64,000 bases of DNA from positions 62,001 through 126,000 of the forward strand of contig NZ_BSSQ01000010.1 of the NCBI RefSeq assembly GCF_030161375.1. The letters are read 5' to 3'. The stretch comes from Paenibacillus glycanilyticus. Lineage in GTDB: Bacteria; Bacillota; Bacilli; Paenibacillales; Paenibacillaceae. This document shows, piece by piece, positions 43,120 to 50,969 of this stretch. Each line of letters starts with the position of its first letter. Position 1 is the first letter of the stretch. The position numbers were made by a program, and so were the translations under genes. Below the pieces are notes generated by a model. The model made no database searches. It had not been told where the DNA came from and saw nothing but the letters and a program-made list of their open reading frames with translations.

Positions 43120-43887
43120 TTAAGGCTGATTAGAACCGGTATAAATATGAATGGCATCCCTTAAGAACGCTGCCGTCCCCGGCTGTTCCGCATCATAATA
43201 AGCGGTAAACCGTTCGTCGTCCACGTACATTTGCGCTAGTCCGGCATGCGCTTCTTTCGTGTATGTTTTCCAATAATAGCTCAACCAACGCTTATGCAAA
43301 TCCGCCGTTTCTTGCGCAAGCTCGCCTGCCGGATCACCGGTGTGGAAAGCCTCTGCCAATGTCGTCTTAATCTTCTCAGCCAATTGCGTTACTTCATCAA
43401 ATTGCTCCTGCGTCATGTTGCTAAGCTTGGCATTGGATTCGTTAACGGTATCGTCGCCGTATTTCTCCCGTATTTCCTTGCCGTATTTCTTCTCGTTCTC
43501 GTCAATCATCTTCTGCTTGAAGCCTTCGAACTTCTGCTTATCCGTCATCTTCAATCTCCCTTCCGCGTGTTCAATGGATTGCTCGACATTCCGGATGAGC
43601 GCATCCAGCTGCCGCCTGCGGTCGAGAAGCTGCTCGCGGTGCTCCTTCAGCGCTGTAGCCTTATTAAAGCTTGGATCTTGCATAATCTGTTTGATCTGTT
43701 CCAGGCCTAGTCCTAGCTCGCGGTAAAATAAAATCTGCTGCAGCAGATCAACCTCCGCCTGGCCGTATATCCGGTATCCCGACGTATTGGTTCTTGCTGG
43801 CTTCAGCAATCCCACTTCATCGTAATACCGCAGCGTCCTTGTGCTGATGCCCGCCAGCTGTCCAAGCTTCCGAACGGTATATTCCAT
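43120..43887 (-). CDS. MerR-family regulator with TipAS antibiotic-recognition domain
   Basis: 255 residues. MerR HTH at the start: 'MEYTVRKLGQLAGISTRTLR', 'YYDEVGLLKPARTNTSGYRI', 'YGQAEVDLLQQILFYRELGL'. A coiled-coil dimerisation helix leads to the TipAS domain ('GDPAGELAQETADLHKRWLS', 'AGLAQMYVDDERFTAYYDAE'), which in Streptomyces TipA binds thiopeptides. ATG 43887 follows GGGAGG. The promoter has the 19-bp spacer typical of MerR-activated genes, so it is autoregulated. No obvious resistance target gene is adjacent. Confidence 0.9.
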   Translation of the reverse strand: MEYTVRKLGQLAGISTRTLRYYDEVGLLKPARTNTSGYRIYGQAEVDLLQQILFYRELGLGLEQIKQIMQDPSFNKATALKEHREQLLDRRRQLDALIRNVEQSIEHAEGRLKMTDKQKFEGFKQKMIDENEKKYGKEIREKYGDDTVNESNAKLSNMTQEQFDEVTQLAEKIKTTLAEAFHTGDPAGELAQETADLHKRWLSYYWKTYTKEAHAGLAQMYVDDERFTAYYDAEQPGTAAFLRDAIHIYTGSNQP

Positions 43888-43909
43888 TTGCTCGCCTCCC
43901 GACACATCC

Positions 43910-43940
43910 ACTGTACACGTTGACGCAACGTCAAAGTCAA
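43910..43940 (-). promoter_or_regulatory. Autoregulated MerR-type promoter
   Basis: Minus strand: -35 TTGACT (43940-43935), 19-bp spacer, -10 TACAGT (43915-43910). The spacer contains TTGACG-TTG-CGTCAA, a palindrome that fits the operator. The overlong spacer is the hallmark of MerR-activated promoters. Confidence 0.8.
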
Positions 43941-43978
43941 CCGGTTATTAAGCTTTTATTATTACCTTCATTATACAA

Positions 43979-44008
43979 GGATGAATGATGATACTCCCGT
44001 TCATTCTA
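43979..44008 (+). promoter_or_regulatory. Candidate sigma-G promoter of the SASP-like gene
   Basis: -35 GGATG (43979-43983), 18-bp spacer, -10 CATTCTA (44002-44008). This agrees with the sigma-G pattern GHATR-N18-CATNHTA except for one base, and lies 22 bases before the start. Confidence 0.55.
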
Positions 44009-44030
44009 CTAAGGTTGGAGGTGAGCAGCA

Positions 44031-44165
44031 ATGACAGGACGCAACAATAAACCGGACAATGATGGACCTGCAGCAAGCCCGGCACGCCTTGATCAATTCG
44101 GCGATAAGCTTTCCGATCAGTCGGGTAATGTTCCGAAGAAAAACAACCGCAATAACTGCAAATAA
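44031..44165 (+). CDS. 44-residue SASP-like protein
   Basis: ATG 44031 follows a near-perfect GGAGGTGA site with a seven-base gap. The 44 codons encode an Asn/Lys/Asp/Pro-rich, very hydrophilic protein starting MTGRNNKPDNDGPA and ending KKNNRNNCK. Size, composition and the sigma-G-like promoter resemble the minor small acid-soluble spore proteins of Bacillus (SspN/SspP type), though no specific family can be proven by eye. A terminator follows. Confidence 0.7.
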   Translation: MTGRNNKPDNDGPAASPARLDQFGDKLSDQSGNVPKKNNRNNCK

Positions 44166-44173
44166 AATGACAA

Positions 44174-44198
44174 AAGGGCTGCCAATATGGCAGCCCTT
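44174..44198. terminator. Bidirectional terminator between SASP-like gene and gpsB
   Basis: Perfect 10-bp stem AAGGGCTGCC / GGCAGCCCTT with a five-base loop, between convergent genes. Confidence 0.85.
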
Positions 44199-44217
44199 CC
44201 CTTATCCAACCTGCAAC

Positions 44218-44523
44218 CTAGAATACGCGAGGACGAAGAACCTCTCTCTTCTCCCCGAATACGCGTTGCTCCAGATCTTCCAGACGGCGCTTGATCATGA
44301 AGTAATCAAACGCTTCCTTGTCCTTCATCAGTTCCGTATGTATGTTCGCCAAATCCGCTTCAAACTTCACGATCAGCTCCTGCATGCGGCTGTAATCCTT
44401 GATGATCTCATCCAGGAATTCATCCACCTGCTCTTGGCTGTAACCTCTCATCTTCTTCTCGAATTGCTTGGAATGTATCTGTTGCGCCGTTAATTGAATG
44501 CCGTATAAACCCAGCTCGCTCAT
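44218..44523 (-). CDS. gpsB: Cell division protein GpsB (DivIVA family)
   Basis: 101 residues. The DivIVA/GpsB N-terminal domain is 'LTAQQIHSKQFEKKMRGYSQ' then 'EQVDEFLDEIIKDYSRM' (Arg-Gly-Tyr and Val-Asp-x-Phe-Leu). A coiled coil follows, and the end 'IKRRLEDLEQRVFGEK' matches the C-terminal trimerisation helix of B. subtilis GpsB. It coordinates penicillin-binding proteins between division and elongation. ATG 44523 follows GAGGAG by ten bases; an in-frame ATG at 44565 is not used. Confidence 0.85.
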   Translation of the reverse strand: MSELGLYGIQLTAQQIHSKQFEKKMRGYSQEQVDEFLDEIIKDYSRMQELIVKFEADLANIHTELMKDKEAFDYFMIKRRLEDLEQRVFGEKREVLRPRVF

Positions 44524-44628
44524 GGTATAAATGCTCCTCTCAGACCTCGATAAAAAATAAATCAAATAACACCTAACCTATATAATACGACGAAATTCGA
44601 CTTTGTGCAAAGCTTGAGCATCCGACTG

Positions 44629-44668
44629 AAAAAAAAGACCGCCTAACGCATGATGGCGTTAAGCAGTC
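44629..44668 (-). terminator. Terminator of the rhaM-like gene
   Basis: Imperfect stem GACTGCTTAACGC / GCGTTAGGCGGTC, followed on the minus strand by T8. Confidence 0.75.
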
Positions 44669-44693
44669 CATAATAAGATCATAAGTTCAATAT

Positions 44694-45020
44694 TTATTCC
44701 AAATAAAAAACTTCTCTCATGGGCCGGATCGGTTCCGCTTCCCGGAAGTCGAAGGAGCCCTCTACCATTTGCGAAGTGATGGCGTTCCAACGGTTGCATG
44801 GCTCGCTCTCTGCGATGATTGCGAAAGCCTTCTCGACATCGTCGCATTCAAAGCAATAGAAAAATTGGTTGCCATTTTGAAAAATCGAATAATTGCGGAT
44901 GCCGGCGCGCGAATGTTCTTCCATAATTTCCGGCCAAGGAGCAAGATGCATCGCGACGTATTCCTCCAGCATTTCCTCTTTGATTTTCCAGGTCCAAGCG
45001 AATTTATTGCTGCTTCCCAT
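44694..45020 (-). CDS. rhaM: L-rhamnose mutarotase
   Basis: 108 residues of the RhaM (DUF718) family: 'FAWTWKIKEEMLEEYVAMHL' with the conserved His, 'APWPEIMEEHSRAGIRNYSI' with the second His, and 'WNAITSQMVEG' near the end. It interconverts alpha and beta anomers of L-rhamnose. There are no other rhamnose genes in the window, so it is an isolated copy. AGGAG lies nine bases before the ATG. Confidence 0.85.
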   Translation of the reverse strand: MGSSNKFAWTWKIKEEMLEEYVAMHLAPWPEIMEEHSRAGIRNYSIFQNGNQFFYCFECDDVEKAFAIIAESEPCNRWNAITSQMVEGSFDFREAEPIRPMREVFYLE

Positions 45021-45202
45021 CTGCTTCCTCTCCTTTTACCCCATTTGAAGGCGGTTACAAAAAAACCTGACAGGTTCACTATAGGACATCCATGTCATGG
45101 TGTAAAGAGCAGATTTTTCGCGCAATAACGTTTGCAACCTTCGGGCAATCTAAACTCGCCACAAGTTGTAGGCGCTATTTATCACAGGGAGGAATGATTA
45201 AG

Positions 45203-45349
45203 ATGTCGCATAATAAACGACGGTCTTTCCAGGGTAAAATGCATGCACTGCAGTTCAACTCGTTAGAAGCTGAAAATAACGTGGCAGGCTCAACGGACAG
45301 GAACCGCAACCAAAAAGGCCATGTTCCGAACAGCCCTTCGACAGGCTAG
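45203..45349 (+). CDS. 48-residue small hydrophilic protein
   Basis: ATG 45203 follows GGGAGG with a ten-base gap; a longer frame to 45092 and an ATG three codons earlier are less well placed. It begins MSHNKRRSFQGKMHALQFNS and ends HVPNSPSTG, and is rich in Asn, Lys, Arg and Ser. There is no signal or membrane segment. Composition resembles minor spore proteins, as for the gene at 44031, but I do not recognise a family. A strong terminator follows 21 bp downstream. Confidence 0.65.
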   Translation: MSHNKRRSFQGKMHALQFNSLEAENNVAGSTDRNRNQKGHVPNSPSTG

Positions 45350-45363
45350 CATCCGTTGATGCC

Positions 45364-45408
45364 AAAAAGGGCCGAAACCTTGTTCGTCAAGGTTTCGGCC
45401 TTTTTTCT
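45364..45408. terminator. Strong bidirectional terminator
   Basis: Perfect 13-bp stem GGCCGAAACCTTG / CAAGGTTTCGGCC with a five-base loop, then T6 on the plus strand and A5 before it. It serves the 48-residue gene and the convergent propeller gene. Confidence 0.92.
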
Positions 45409-46649
45409 TATTTCCCATATCCAATGACCTTGCTCCAGTCCGCCCTGCCGTAATAATCTTCGGCAACCATCAGCTTGGGAATCCAGGTAAGTTGCCTTTT
45501 GCTTCCCGACTTAATCAACTTGACCTGAGCAGAACCTTGTCCGGCCTGAATAAATGCAAGTATTCCGTCCTTCAGCAAGACGGGAGCATAATCGCCGTAT
45601 CCTTCAATCCCCCGTGTTAGAGGCTTGGACTGGCCGGTTCGGACATCAACCTTCGCAAGATGAGGCAATGACCGGTCTTCTTCGTCACTGGACCACGGAG
45701 CATCTTTCCGGCGTGATACGATTATGGCGTCTTCACCGTTCCAAGTAAAGTCATTATCCGCGTAACCGCCCGGCGTATAGACTCGTTTCTGCAAGGAAGG
45801 GATATCCTCAATAACGGTCAGTTTTTTATTCGATGTAGCTTCCCTGCCCGTACCTTCGACAAAAGCCAGCTTCTCGCTAGCAGGTGCCCATTGGAACCAG
45901 TTGTCATAGGCTAACATTTGTCCGGCCTTTATAAAGTGTTGTCCGTCCGAGGACAGCAAAACAAGCGTATTTGCATCCGCGGACAAGGAAGCGGTTGGTT
46001 TCGCGATAAAAGCAATCCAGCTTCCATCCGGCGACCACTTGAACGGGCTAGTCTGTACCGCAAAGAAATCATCCGATTGCCCCGGCAAGCGGTACAACAG
46101 CTGTTTGCTCCAAGTTCCGGTTGTTCCATCAGGCTTAACGACATACAACTCGACAGGCGACCACTTACCGTCCGGCATGAGTTCGGCAAGCGTAGATACA
46201 AGCAGGCCGCTGCCATCCGGCAACCAGGAAAACTCGCCCGCATTGTCCATGACCTTCTCCAGGGAGCCTGGCCGGTTAGCAGCGGCCACGTTAAGCACTC
46301 TGCCCGACAAGATAGCCAACCGGTTGTTGTTTGGAGCCCATTTGACGTTGGACCCTTCTCCGATCTTGCGCATTCCGCCGTTAGCCTCTTCATAGGTCCA
46401 CACTTCAGGCCGGTTCTCATTACGCAGAAAAGTCATCCATTGCCCATCCCGCGACCATTGCGGGCTTCGGATATATTCTTGCTTCGTAAGGGGCTTCTGA
46501 ACTTCCTCGAGGGCAAGCCACAGATTATTGCTTTGGATATATCCCGCCTTAATGGTTTCCCGCTGCCCATCCGCTGAAGCCACTGTAGCCATGATTCCCT
46601 GTGTACATACGGCGATGGCAAATAAAATACTCGCGAATTTCTTATTCAT
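45408..46649 (-). CDS. Secreted TolB-like beta-propeller protein
   Basis: 413 residues with a signal peptide (MNKKFASILFAIAVCTQG then 'MATVASADGQ'). Several PD40/WD40-like blades are visible: 'RSPQWSRDGQWMTFLRNEN', 'FSWLPDGSGLLVSTL', 'FKWSPDGSWIAFIAKP', 'FQWAPASEKLAFVEG'. These Trp-Ser-x-Asp-Gly motifs mark TolB-type propellers, usually protein-binding or scaffold modules. Its start overlaps the VanW-like gene by eight bases, so they are translationally coupled. Function unknown. Confidence 0.8.
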   Translation of the reverse strand: MNKKFASILFAIAVCTQGIMATVASADGQRETIKAGYIQSNNLWLALEEVQKPLTKQEYIRSPQWSRDGQWMTFLRNENRPEVWTYEEANGGMRKIGEGSNVKWAPNNNRLAILSGRVLNVAAANRPGSLEKVMDNAGEFSWLPDGSGLLVSTLAELMPDGKWSPVELYVVKPDGTTGTWSKQLLYRLPGQSDDFFAVQTSPFKWSPDGSWIAFIAKPTASLSADANTLVLLSSDGQHFIKAGQMLAYDNWFQWAPASEKLAFVEGTGREATSNKKLTVIEDIPSLQKRVYTPGGYADNDFTWNGEDAIIVSRRKDAPWSSDEEDRSLPHLAKVDVRTGQSKPLTRGIEGYGDYAPVLLKDGILAFIQAGQGSAQVKLIKSGSKRQLTWIPKLMVAEDYYGRADWSKVIGYGK

Positions 46650-47658
46650 GGCCTATTCCCTCCTCTTCTTCAGAAGAATGTTCCGGTATCGTTGAGTTGG
46701 TTTTAATGACGATTTCCTCCGGAAGCTTTTTCGACATGCTTGGAATAACCCGATGCTTGTACTCAATGAGCTCCGACGAATAGACCGATACGAACACCCT
46801 TCCGCTGCCGGCATATGCCCTAATGAGAACAGGCTGATTATATTGGTTCTGGAACATGAAGTCCGGTCCATCCCAACTGACGGTTGCGTCGCGCCCTGGC
46901 ATGACGTAAGGAACATGCCGGCTATGCGAGTAACGCTGCACAATCTTCAAGCCCGCACTGTCAATCGCGTTATATAAGGTCGAGGATACTTGGCAGATGC
47001 CTCCTCCTACTCCTTCGGACAACTCGCCGCGAACGATCACCCCCGCGCTTAAATACCCTTTCTCGACGGTTCTCTGTCCAACCGTCTTGTTGAACGAGAA
47101 GGTCTCGCCCGGAAAAACAACCGTATTAGAAATCGCTTTTGCAGCTAACGATATATTGTGGGAACGGTTTTTGTTGTTGCTGTTGTAGTACGTGACGTAA
47201 TTGCCAATTGCTTTTTCTTTAATGCTCGCCAGCAATTCGCTATCCACTCTTGCGTAAACCAGAGAAAGCGGTGCGTCGATCGTAGAAGGAGCGTTATTGA
47301 AAAAATAACTATAAAATTGCGTTGCGAATTGATCGCGGTCAAGCCGATAACCCATCTTCTCCGGAACAAGCTGTCCCCTGTCGCCAATATAGGCATTGGC
47401 AGGCGGAACATTAATCATTTTTTCCAACTTGGCCTGCAGTTTGTTGAATTTCCCTATATCCAGAAATGAAGTTCCCGGAAGACCATACTCCTCCCGCTTC
47501 ACATGCGCAAGCGATTGCCCACGGTGCTCAATGGTCAATTGCATTTCCTCTATTTGATTCGGTTGATTCGGTTGATTCGGCTGCGGTGGCTGCACGGGTT
47601 GTACAGGCTGCTGCAGCAAGATAGCAAGACCAGCTATCCAGATTCCGTTAAATCCCAT
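46642..47658 (-). CDS. VanW-family protein with N-terminal Gln/Pro repeats
   Basis: 338 residues. A hydrophobic start (residues 1-15) is followed by a Gln/Pro/Asn repeat ('QQPVQPVQPPQPNQPNQPNQ'), then a peptidoglycan-binding-like region and the VanW domain: 'SNTVVFPGETFSFNKTVGQR', 'GGGICQVSSTLYNAIDSAGL', 'RYSHSRHVPYVMPGRDATVS'. The VanW role in peptidoglycan is unknown; it occurs in some vancomycin clusters but is widespread elsewhere. It is the first gene of the VanW-propeller pair. Confidence 0.85.
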   Translation of the reverse strand: MGFNGIWIAGLAILLQQPVQPVQPPQPNQPNQPNQIEEMQLTIEHRGQSLAHVKREEYGLPGTSFLDIGKFNKLQAKLEKMINVPPANAYIGDRGQLVPEKMGYRLDRDQFATQFYSYFFNNAPSTIDAPLSLVYARVDSELLASIKEKAIGNYVTYYNSNNKNRSHNISLAAKAISNTVVFPGETFSFNKTVGQRTVEKGYLSAGVIVRGELSEGVGGGICQVSSTLYNAIDSAGLKIVQRYSHSRHVPYVMPGRDATVSWDGPDFMFQNQYNQPVLIRAYAGSGRVFVSVYSSELIEYKHRVIPSMSKKLPEEIVIKTNSTIPEHSSEEEEGIGHE

Positions 47659-47767
47659 TCCTCACTTCTCCTCTTCTCACATAAGCCCCATTACCGCTGA
47701 GAATAATAATGGACAAGGGATAGTATGGTTCGCAGACGCTTCAATTATTTAGAAACAGGAGGAAATT

Positions 47768-48931
47768 ATGCTTTTCAAGCAGCTTAGCCGCACCCTAATA
47801 TGCGGATTAATGTTGATTACGGCCAGTGTTGAATGGCTGCCTGACACGACTCTGCATGCCGCTTCGATGAAAGCAAGAGAAGAGGTTAGCGTAAGCTCCG
47901 GCTTGCTGTTATCCGTTAAGACAAGTCCCTCCGCCCAATATGAGGATCATATAACTATAAGCGATCCCGACATTATCGATGCCGTGAAACGGCCAAAATG
48001 GCAACCATTACCCACCGCTTCATTCTCATCTTCAATCGAGGTTCCTCGCTTTACCGATCTCTTCGTGGTCGGGCAAGGCATGCAGCTTCGGTTGGATTCA
48101 AACAGCCGGTTATGGGATGAACGGCAAATGAAAATGTTGACTATTTCAGACAAATCGGCAGCAAAGCTGAACAAATCTGCGGCTGCCTTGCGCGAAAAAC
48201 ACTATGGTCATTTACTCGATTGGCAAGAAGCCGAAAAGCTTTTTTCCCGCAAAGCGGTATTTGTCATCAAAGATATCGAGACAGGTCTGTCGTTTCGCGT
48301 GCAGCGCAGAGCCGGACATGATCATGCCGACGTTCAGCCCGTCACCAAGGACGATACGGAAATTATGAAGCAAATTTTCAATAACGGCTGGACTTGGGAC
48401 CGGAAAGCGATTATCGCGGAGAAAGACGGCAAGCAAATTGCCGCTTCGATGAACGGGATGCCGCATGGCGGCGACGGTATTCCGGGGAATGGCATGTCGG
48501 GGCATTTCTGCGTTCATTTCCTGAACAGCTCCACCCACAAATCGGAGACGCCCGATCTGCCCCATCAATTGATGGTCTACAAAGCGGCAGGCAAACTCCG
48601 CTCTTATTTTGACGACGCTACACCCTTTCGGCTTGCTCAGAGTCTAATCGAAGCTTTGCATCATGATGAGTTTGAAATGGTGCGGCTTCTGACGGAAGGT
48701 TTGCCGATCGAACAAACGGAAGCCTTGTTGCAACAAAAGCAGGATTGGCGACATATCCGAAAGAAAGACGGGCGCGAACTTCCTCAAGAGGAGCCTTGGC
48801 AATCGGAGGTTCAGATGGAAACGGAGACGCTGCATGCTTCGCGAGGCAAAAGACTTGTCTACTTCCATTCCCGTTATGTACGTACTAGCCCCATTAGTCC
48901 ATGGGAGTTGAAGGAACTAACCGTCTCCTAA
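47768..48931 (+). CDS. Secreted protein of unknown family with HG...SGHFCVHF motif
   Basis: 387 residues with a signal peptide ending about residue 32 ('TLHAAS'). The C-terminal half has 'RVQRRAGHDHADVQPVTKDD' (His184, His186, Asp188), 'WTWDRKAIIAEKDGKQIAAS' and 'NGMPHGGDGIPGNGMSGHFC' followed by VHFLNSSTH. The His-Gly plus Ser-Gly-His-x-Cys-Val-His pattern recalls the HG...SHGC[IV]R signature of L,D-transpeptidases but is much shorter and reordered; the His/Asp residues could also bind a metal. I do not recognise the family. AGGAGG lies five bases before the ATG. Confidence 0.7.
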   Translation: MLFKQLSRTLICGLMLITASVEWLPDTTLHAASMKAREEVSVSSGLLLSVKTSPSAQYEDHITISDPDIIDAVKRPKWQPLPTASFSSSIEVPRFTDLFVVGQGMQLRLDSNSRLWDERQMKMLTISDKSAAKLNKSAAALREKHYGHLLDWQEAEKLFSRKAVFVIKDIETGLSFRVQRRAGHDHADVQPVTKDDTEIMKQIFNNGWTWDRKAIIAEKDGKQIAASMNGMPHGGDGIPGNGMSGHFCVHFLNSSTHKSETPDLPHQLMVYKAAGKLRSYFDDATPFRLAQSLIEALHHDEFEMVRLLTEGLPIEQTEALLQQKQDWRHIRKKDGRELPQEEPWQSEVQMETETLHASRGKRLVYFHSRYVRTSPISPWELKELTVS

Positions 48932-48934
48932 ACG

Positions 48935-48978
48935 ACAAACGTCCGCTCTCTTCAGATCTCGAAGAGACGGACGTTTGT
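48935..48978. terminator. Bidirectional terminator
   Basis: Long stem ACAAACGTCCG-C-TCTCTTC / GAAGAGA-CGGACGTTTGT between the secreted-protein gene and the LysM gene on opposite strands. Confidence 0.85.
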
Positions 48979-48985
48979 TTGTTTC

Positions 48986-49501
48986 TTAGAACGGGCCATT
49001 TACGGAAGTCCCATGCATATTTGGATTAGCATTATTGGGACTTACCATGTTTGGACTTACCATGTTTGGACTTACCATGTTCGATTGCATGTTCGGCTGA
49101 GCGTTTCCTTGAGCGCCAAGCGATCCGTTTGCCGGGAGATCCATGTATGTTTTATGGCAATACATATTGGAGATCCGAGGGATTACAACGGTTTCCCCAT
49201 GATTCAAAGATTTCGGATTTGCGATATGCAGGTTGGCTTCTTCCAAAAGCGAATTCGGAATATTGTACGCGTGAGCGATTTGCTCCATCGTATCTCCTGC
49301 TTGGCATTGATGATGCGCGTAATAGTAATTGCGGTCATCATCCCGGATGAATGGGAAAAACGGCGAGAAGAAGAAAAACGGGAACAAGAATCGGCCAGGG
49401 AAAAACGGATGCGGGAATGGCCGGAACGGTGGACGGAATCCTCCGCCAAAGCCTCCTCCAAAGCCTCCGCCGCCAAAAGGAACAAAACCACGATTATCCA
49501 T
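48986..49501 (-). CDS. LysM-domain protein with Gly/Phe/Pro-rich head (coat-like)
   Basis: 171 residues with no signal peptide. Residues 1-52 are extremely Gly, Phe and Pro rich ('FGGGGFGGGFGGGFRPPFRP', 'FPFFFFSPFFPFIRDDD'). A LysM domain spans about 66-110 ('QCQAGDTMEQIAHAYNIPNS', 'NHGETVVIPRI'). The tail carries three direct repeats of Asn-Met-Val-Ser-Pro. LysM proteins without a signal peptide in spore formers (SafA, SpoVID, CotL type) are often cortex/coat proteins, so spore localisation is likely but inferred. GGAGGT precedes the ATG. Confidence 0.8.
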   Translation of the reverse strand: MDNRGFVPFGGGGFGGGFGGGFRPPFRPFPHPFFPGRFLFPFFFFSPFFPFIRDDDRNYYYAHHQCQAGDTMEQIAHAYNIPNSLLEEANLHIANPKSLNHGETVVIPRISNMYCHKTYMDLPANGSLGAQGNAQPNMQSNMVSPNMVSPNMVSPNNANPNMHGTSVNGPF

Positions 49502-49516
49502 CAGCTTACCTCCGTC

Positions 49517-49536
49517 ATATAGTCATTTGACTATAT
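49517..49536. promoter_or_regulatory. Palindrome upstream of the LysM gene
   Basis: ATATAGTCA-TT-TGACTATAT, a 9-bp inverted repeat 15 bases upstream of the LysM gene start. It could be an operator, a 5' UTR hairpin or part of a TATA-rich promoter. Confidence 0.5.
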
Positions 49537-49585
49537 AACTTATTGAATCATGGGCAAAAAGGTTCCTTCTATCCGGCATGTTACG

Positions 49586-50671
49586 TTAAAGCTTTTTATA
49601 ATCGCGCTTCATAATGTTCATCACCAGGCTCGCCCAATTTGGATTGGTCGGGCAGTATTTTCTCGCCACTTTATCAATCGTTGTGTACCCTTTATTCACA
49701 TAATTTTGGGCCAGCAGCTGGCCGAATTTGCGTACGCTGTCTCCCTTTGATTCGAAGGTGAAGGCTCGGTTATATTTGTCGCTGTCGATGGCGTTAAGTC
49801 CGAACAAATTGTTTTTCTTCTTGGCGAGCGTGCTTTTTCCGTTACCGCTTTCCAGCTTCATAACGGCAATCGTGAAGTAAGCATTAATCCCGTATTCCTC
49901 CTCAATATCCAATACGGCTTCTTCCAAGCCATGATTGGCTAGAGCGGTTTTTTCAAACAACTTTGCAATATGCTCTTCCGTAAGGCCGGAATCTGATTCC
50001 ACCGACGAAGTTGGCTTTTCCGGTTCGGATGGTTCAACAATCTCTTTGTGGGGTAATATTTTTAACGTATCGTTAAGCGGTTCTTCAACCTCTGCAGGAT
50101 TTACGGCAGCTAGCATTTCCGTCGCGGCGCTTTTTGCTGCCGAAGCAATTGTAACCGCCTTCTCTTTCTTCCCTTCAACTTCCTTCACATAATTGCCGTG
50201 AACAAATCCTTGATCCTGTAAGGCGATCCACCCATTGTCCGTTGCATGGTCGACCTTAACGGTATCCCCTTGCTTAAGTACTTGAATAATATTGGAGTCA
50301 GCATCCGGCTTCTCGCGGACATTGAGGTAATACGAGGTTACTTCATATGTAGGGATGGTTGGTTCTTCTACAGAGGGCTGCGCAATTGCGCTATGTATTT
50401 CGGGGAGGGGGATCGGCTCTGGTTCCGGAAGCGTCGCTTCTTGCCTTTCCGTCTGTTTAATCTGACTTGCGTCAGGCAATTGCGGAGTAAACATCTCCAG
50501 CGTATCACTGACTACGATATTGCCTTCCGAGATCGTAAGATGGGCTAGCGAGAAATCTGGCGTTACCTCAGCAGAAACTTTATTTGAAGGTAAAAAACGC
50601 GTGCTCAAGGTCATGAACAAAGCTATACAAAGTACATATACGAGCACTTTTGAATTAAGTTTTGTACGCAT
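49586..50671 (-). CDS. Secreted SH3b-glucosaminidase (autolysin-like)
   Basis: 361 residues. A signal-type N-terminus (MRTKLNSKVLVYVLCIALFM) is followed by a low-complexity region and an SH3b wall-binding domain ('YYLNVREKPDADSNIIQVLK', 'GDTVKVDHATDNGWIALQ'). The C-terminal domain is a GH73-type glucosaminidase: 'EEYGINAYFTIAVMKLESGN' (catalytic Glu), 'KNNLFGLNAIDSD', 'GDSVRKFGQLLAQNYVNKGY'. It cleaves peptidoglycan glycan strands. ATG 50671 follows AGAGGTG. The upstream 298-bp gap (50672-50969) has no gene; I see only AT-rich DNA and the PadR terminator in it. Confidence 0.85.
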   Translation of the reverse strand: MRTKLNSKVLVYVLCIALFMTLSTRFLPSNKVSAEVTPDFSLAHLTISEGNIVVSDTLEMFTPQLPDASQIKQTERQEATLPEPEPIPLPEIHSAIAQPSVEEPTIPTYEVTSYYLNVREKPDADSNIIQVLKQGDTVKVDHATDNGWIALQDQGFVHGNYVKEVEGKKEKAVTIASAAKSAATEMLAAVNPAEVEEPLNDTLKILPHKEIVEPSEPEKPTSSVESDSGLTEEHIAKLFEKTALANHGLEEAVLDIEEEYGINAYFTIAVMKLESGNGKSTLAKKKNNLFGLNAIDSDKYNRAFTFESKGDSVRKFGQLLAQNYVNKGYTTIDKVARKYCPTNPNWASLVMNIMKRDYKKL

Positions 50672-50930
50672 CGTTACACCTCTTCCATCGTTTTTGTAAT
50701 TCGTACATACCTGCTTGGTATAGGTTAGATTGTACATAGTAAGATTTGAAAAACATGTCAAAGATCCTGCGCGGCTCGCTTGTTTTTTTGTCGCGAAACG
50801 AAGTTGAACTTTGAAGGAAATTGCGGATTTAAAGCAAATGCCGTCCATCCGAATCGGTTGAAGCACTACTTGCTCGAAAATATGGCATCTATATGACTCC
50901 ATCCGCGAAAAATAGTAAAATAAAAACAAA

Positions 50931-50954
50931 AGAACCGCACTGCTGTGCGGTTCT
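50931..50954 (-). terminator. Terminator of the PadR/MFS operon
   Basis: Perfect 10-bp stem AGAACCGCAC / GTGCGGTTCT with a four-base loop, then TTTTGTTTTTATT on the minus strand, 15 bp after the PadR stop. Confidence 0.9.
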
Positions 50955-50969
50955 CCATCGTTATTTGTA

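Noticed and set aside
26408-47658. Vancomycin-resistance genes (VanZ-like and VanW-like)
   Set aside because: VanZ and VanW homologues are common in Bacillota; no vanH, vanA/B, vanX or two-component genes are present.
50672-50930. c-di-AMP (ydaO) riboswitch upstream of the glucosaminidase
   Set aside because: Such switches often precede wall hydrolases, but the core GGGGUGAAUC-type motif is absent.
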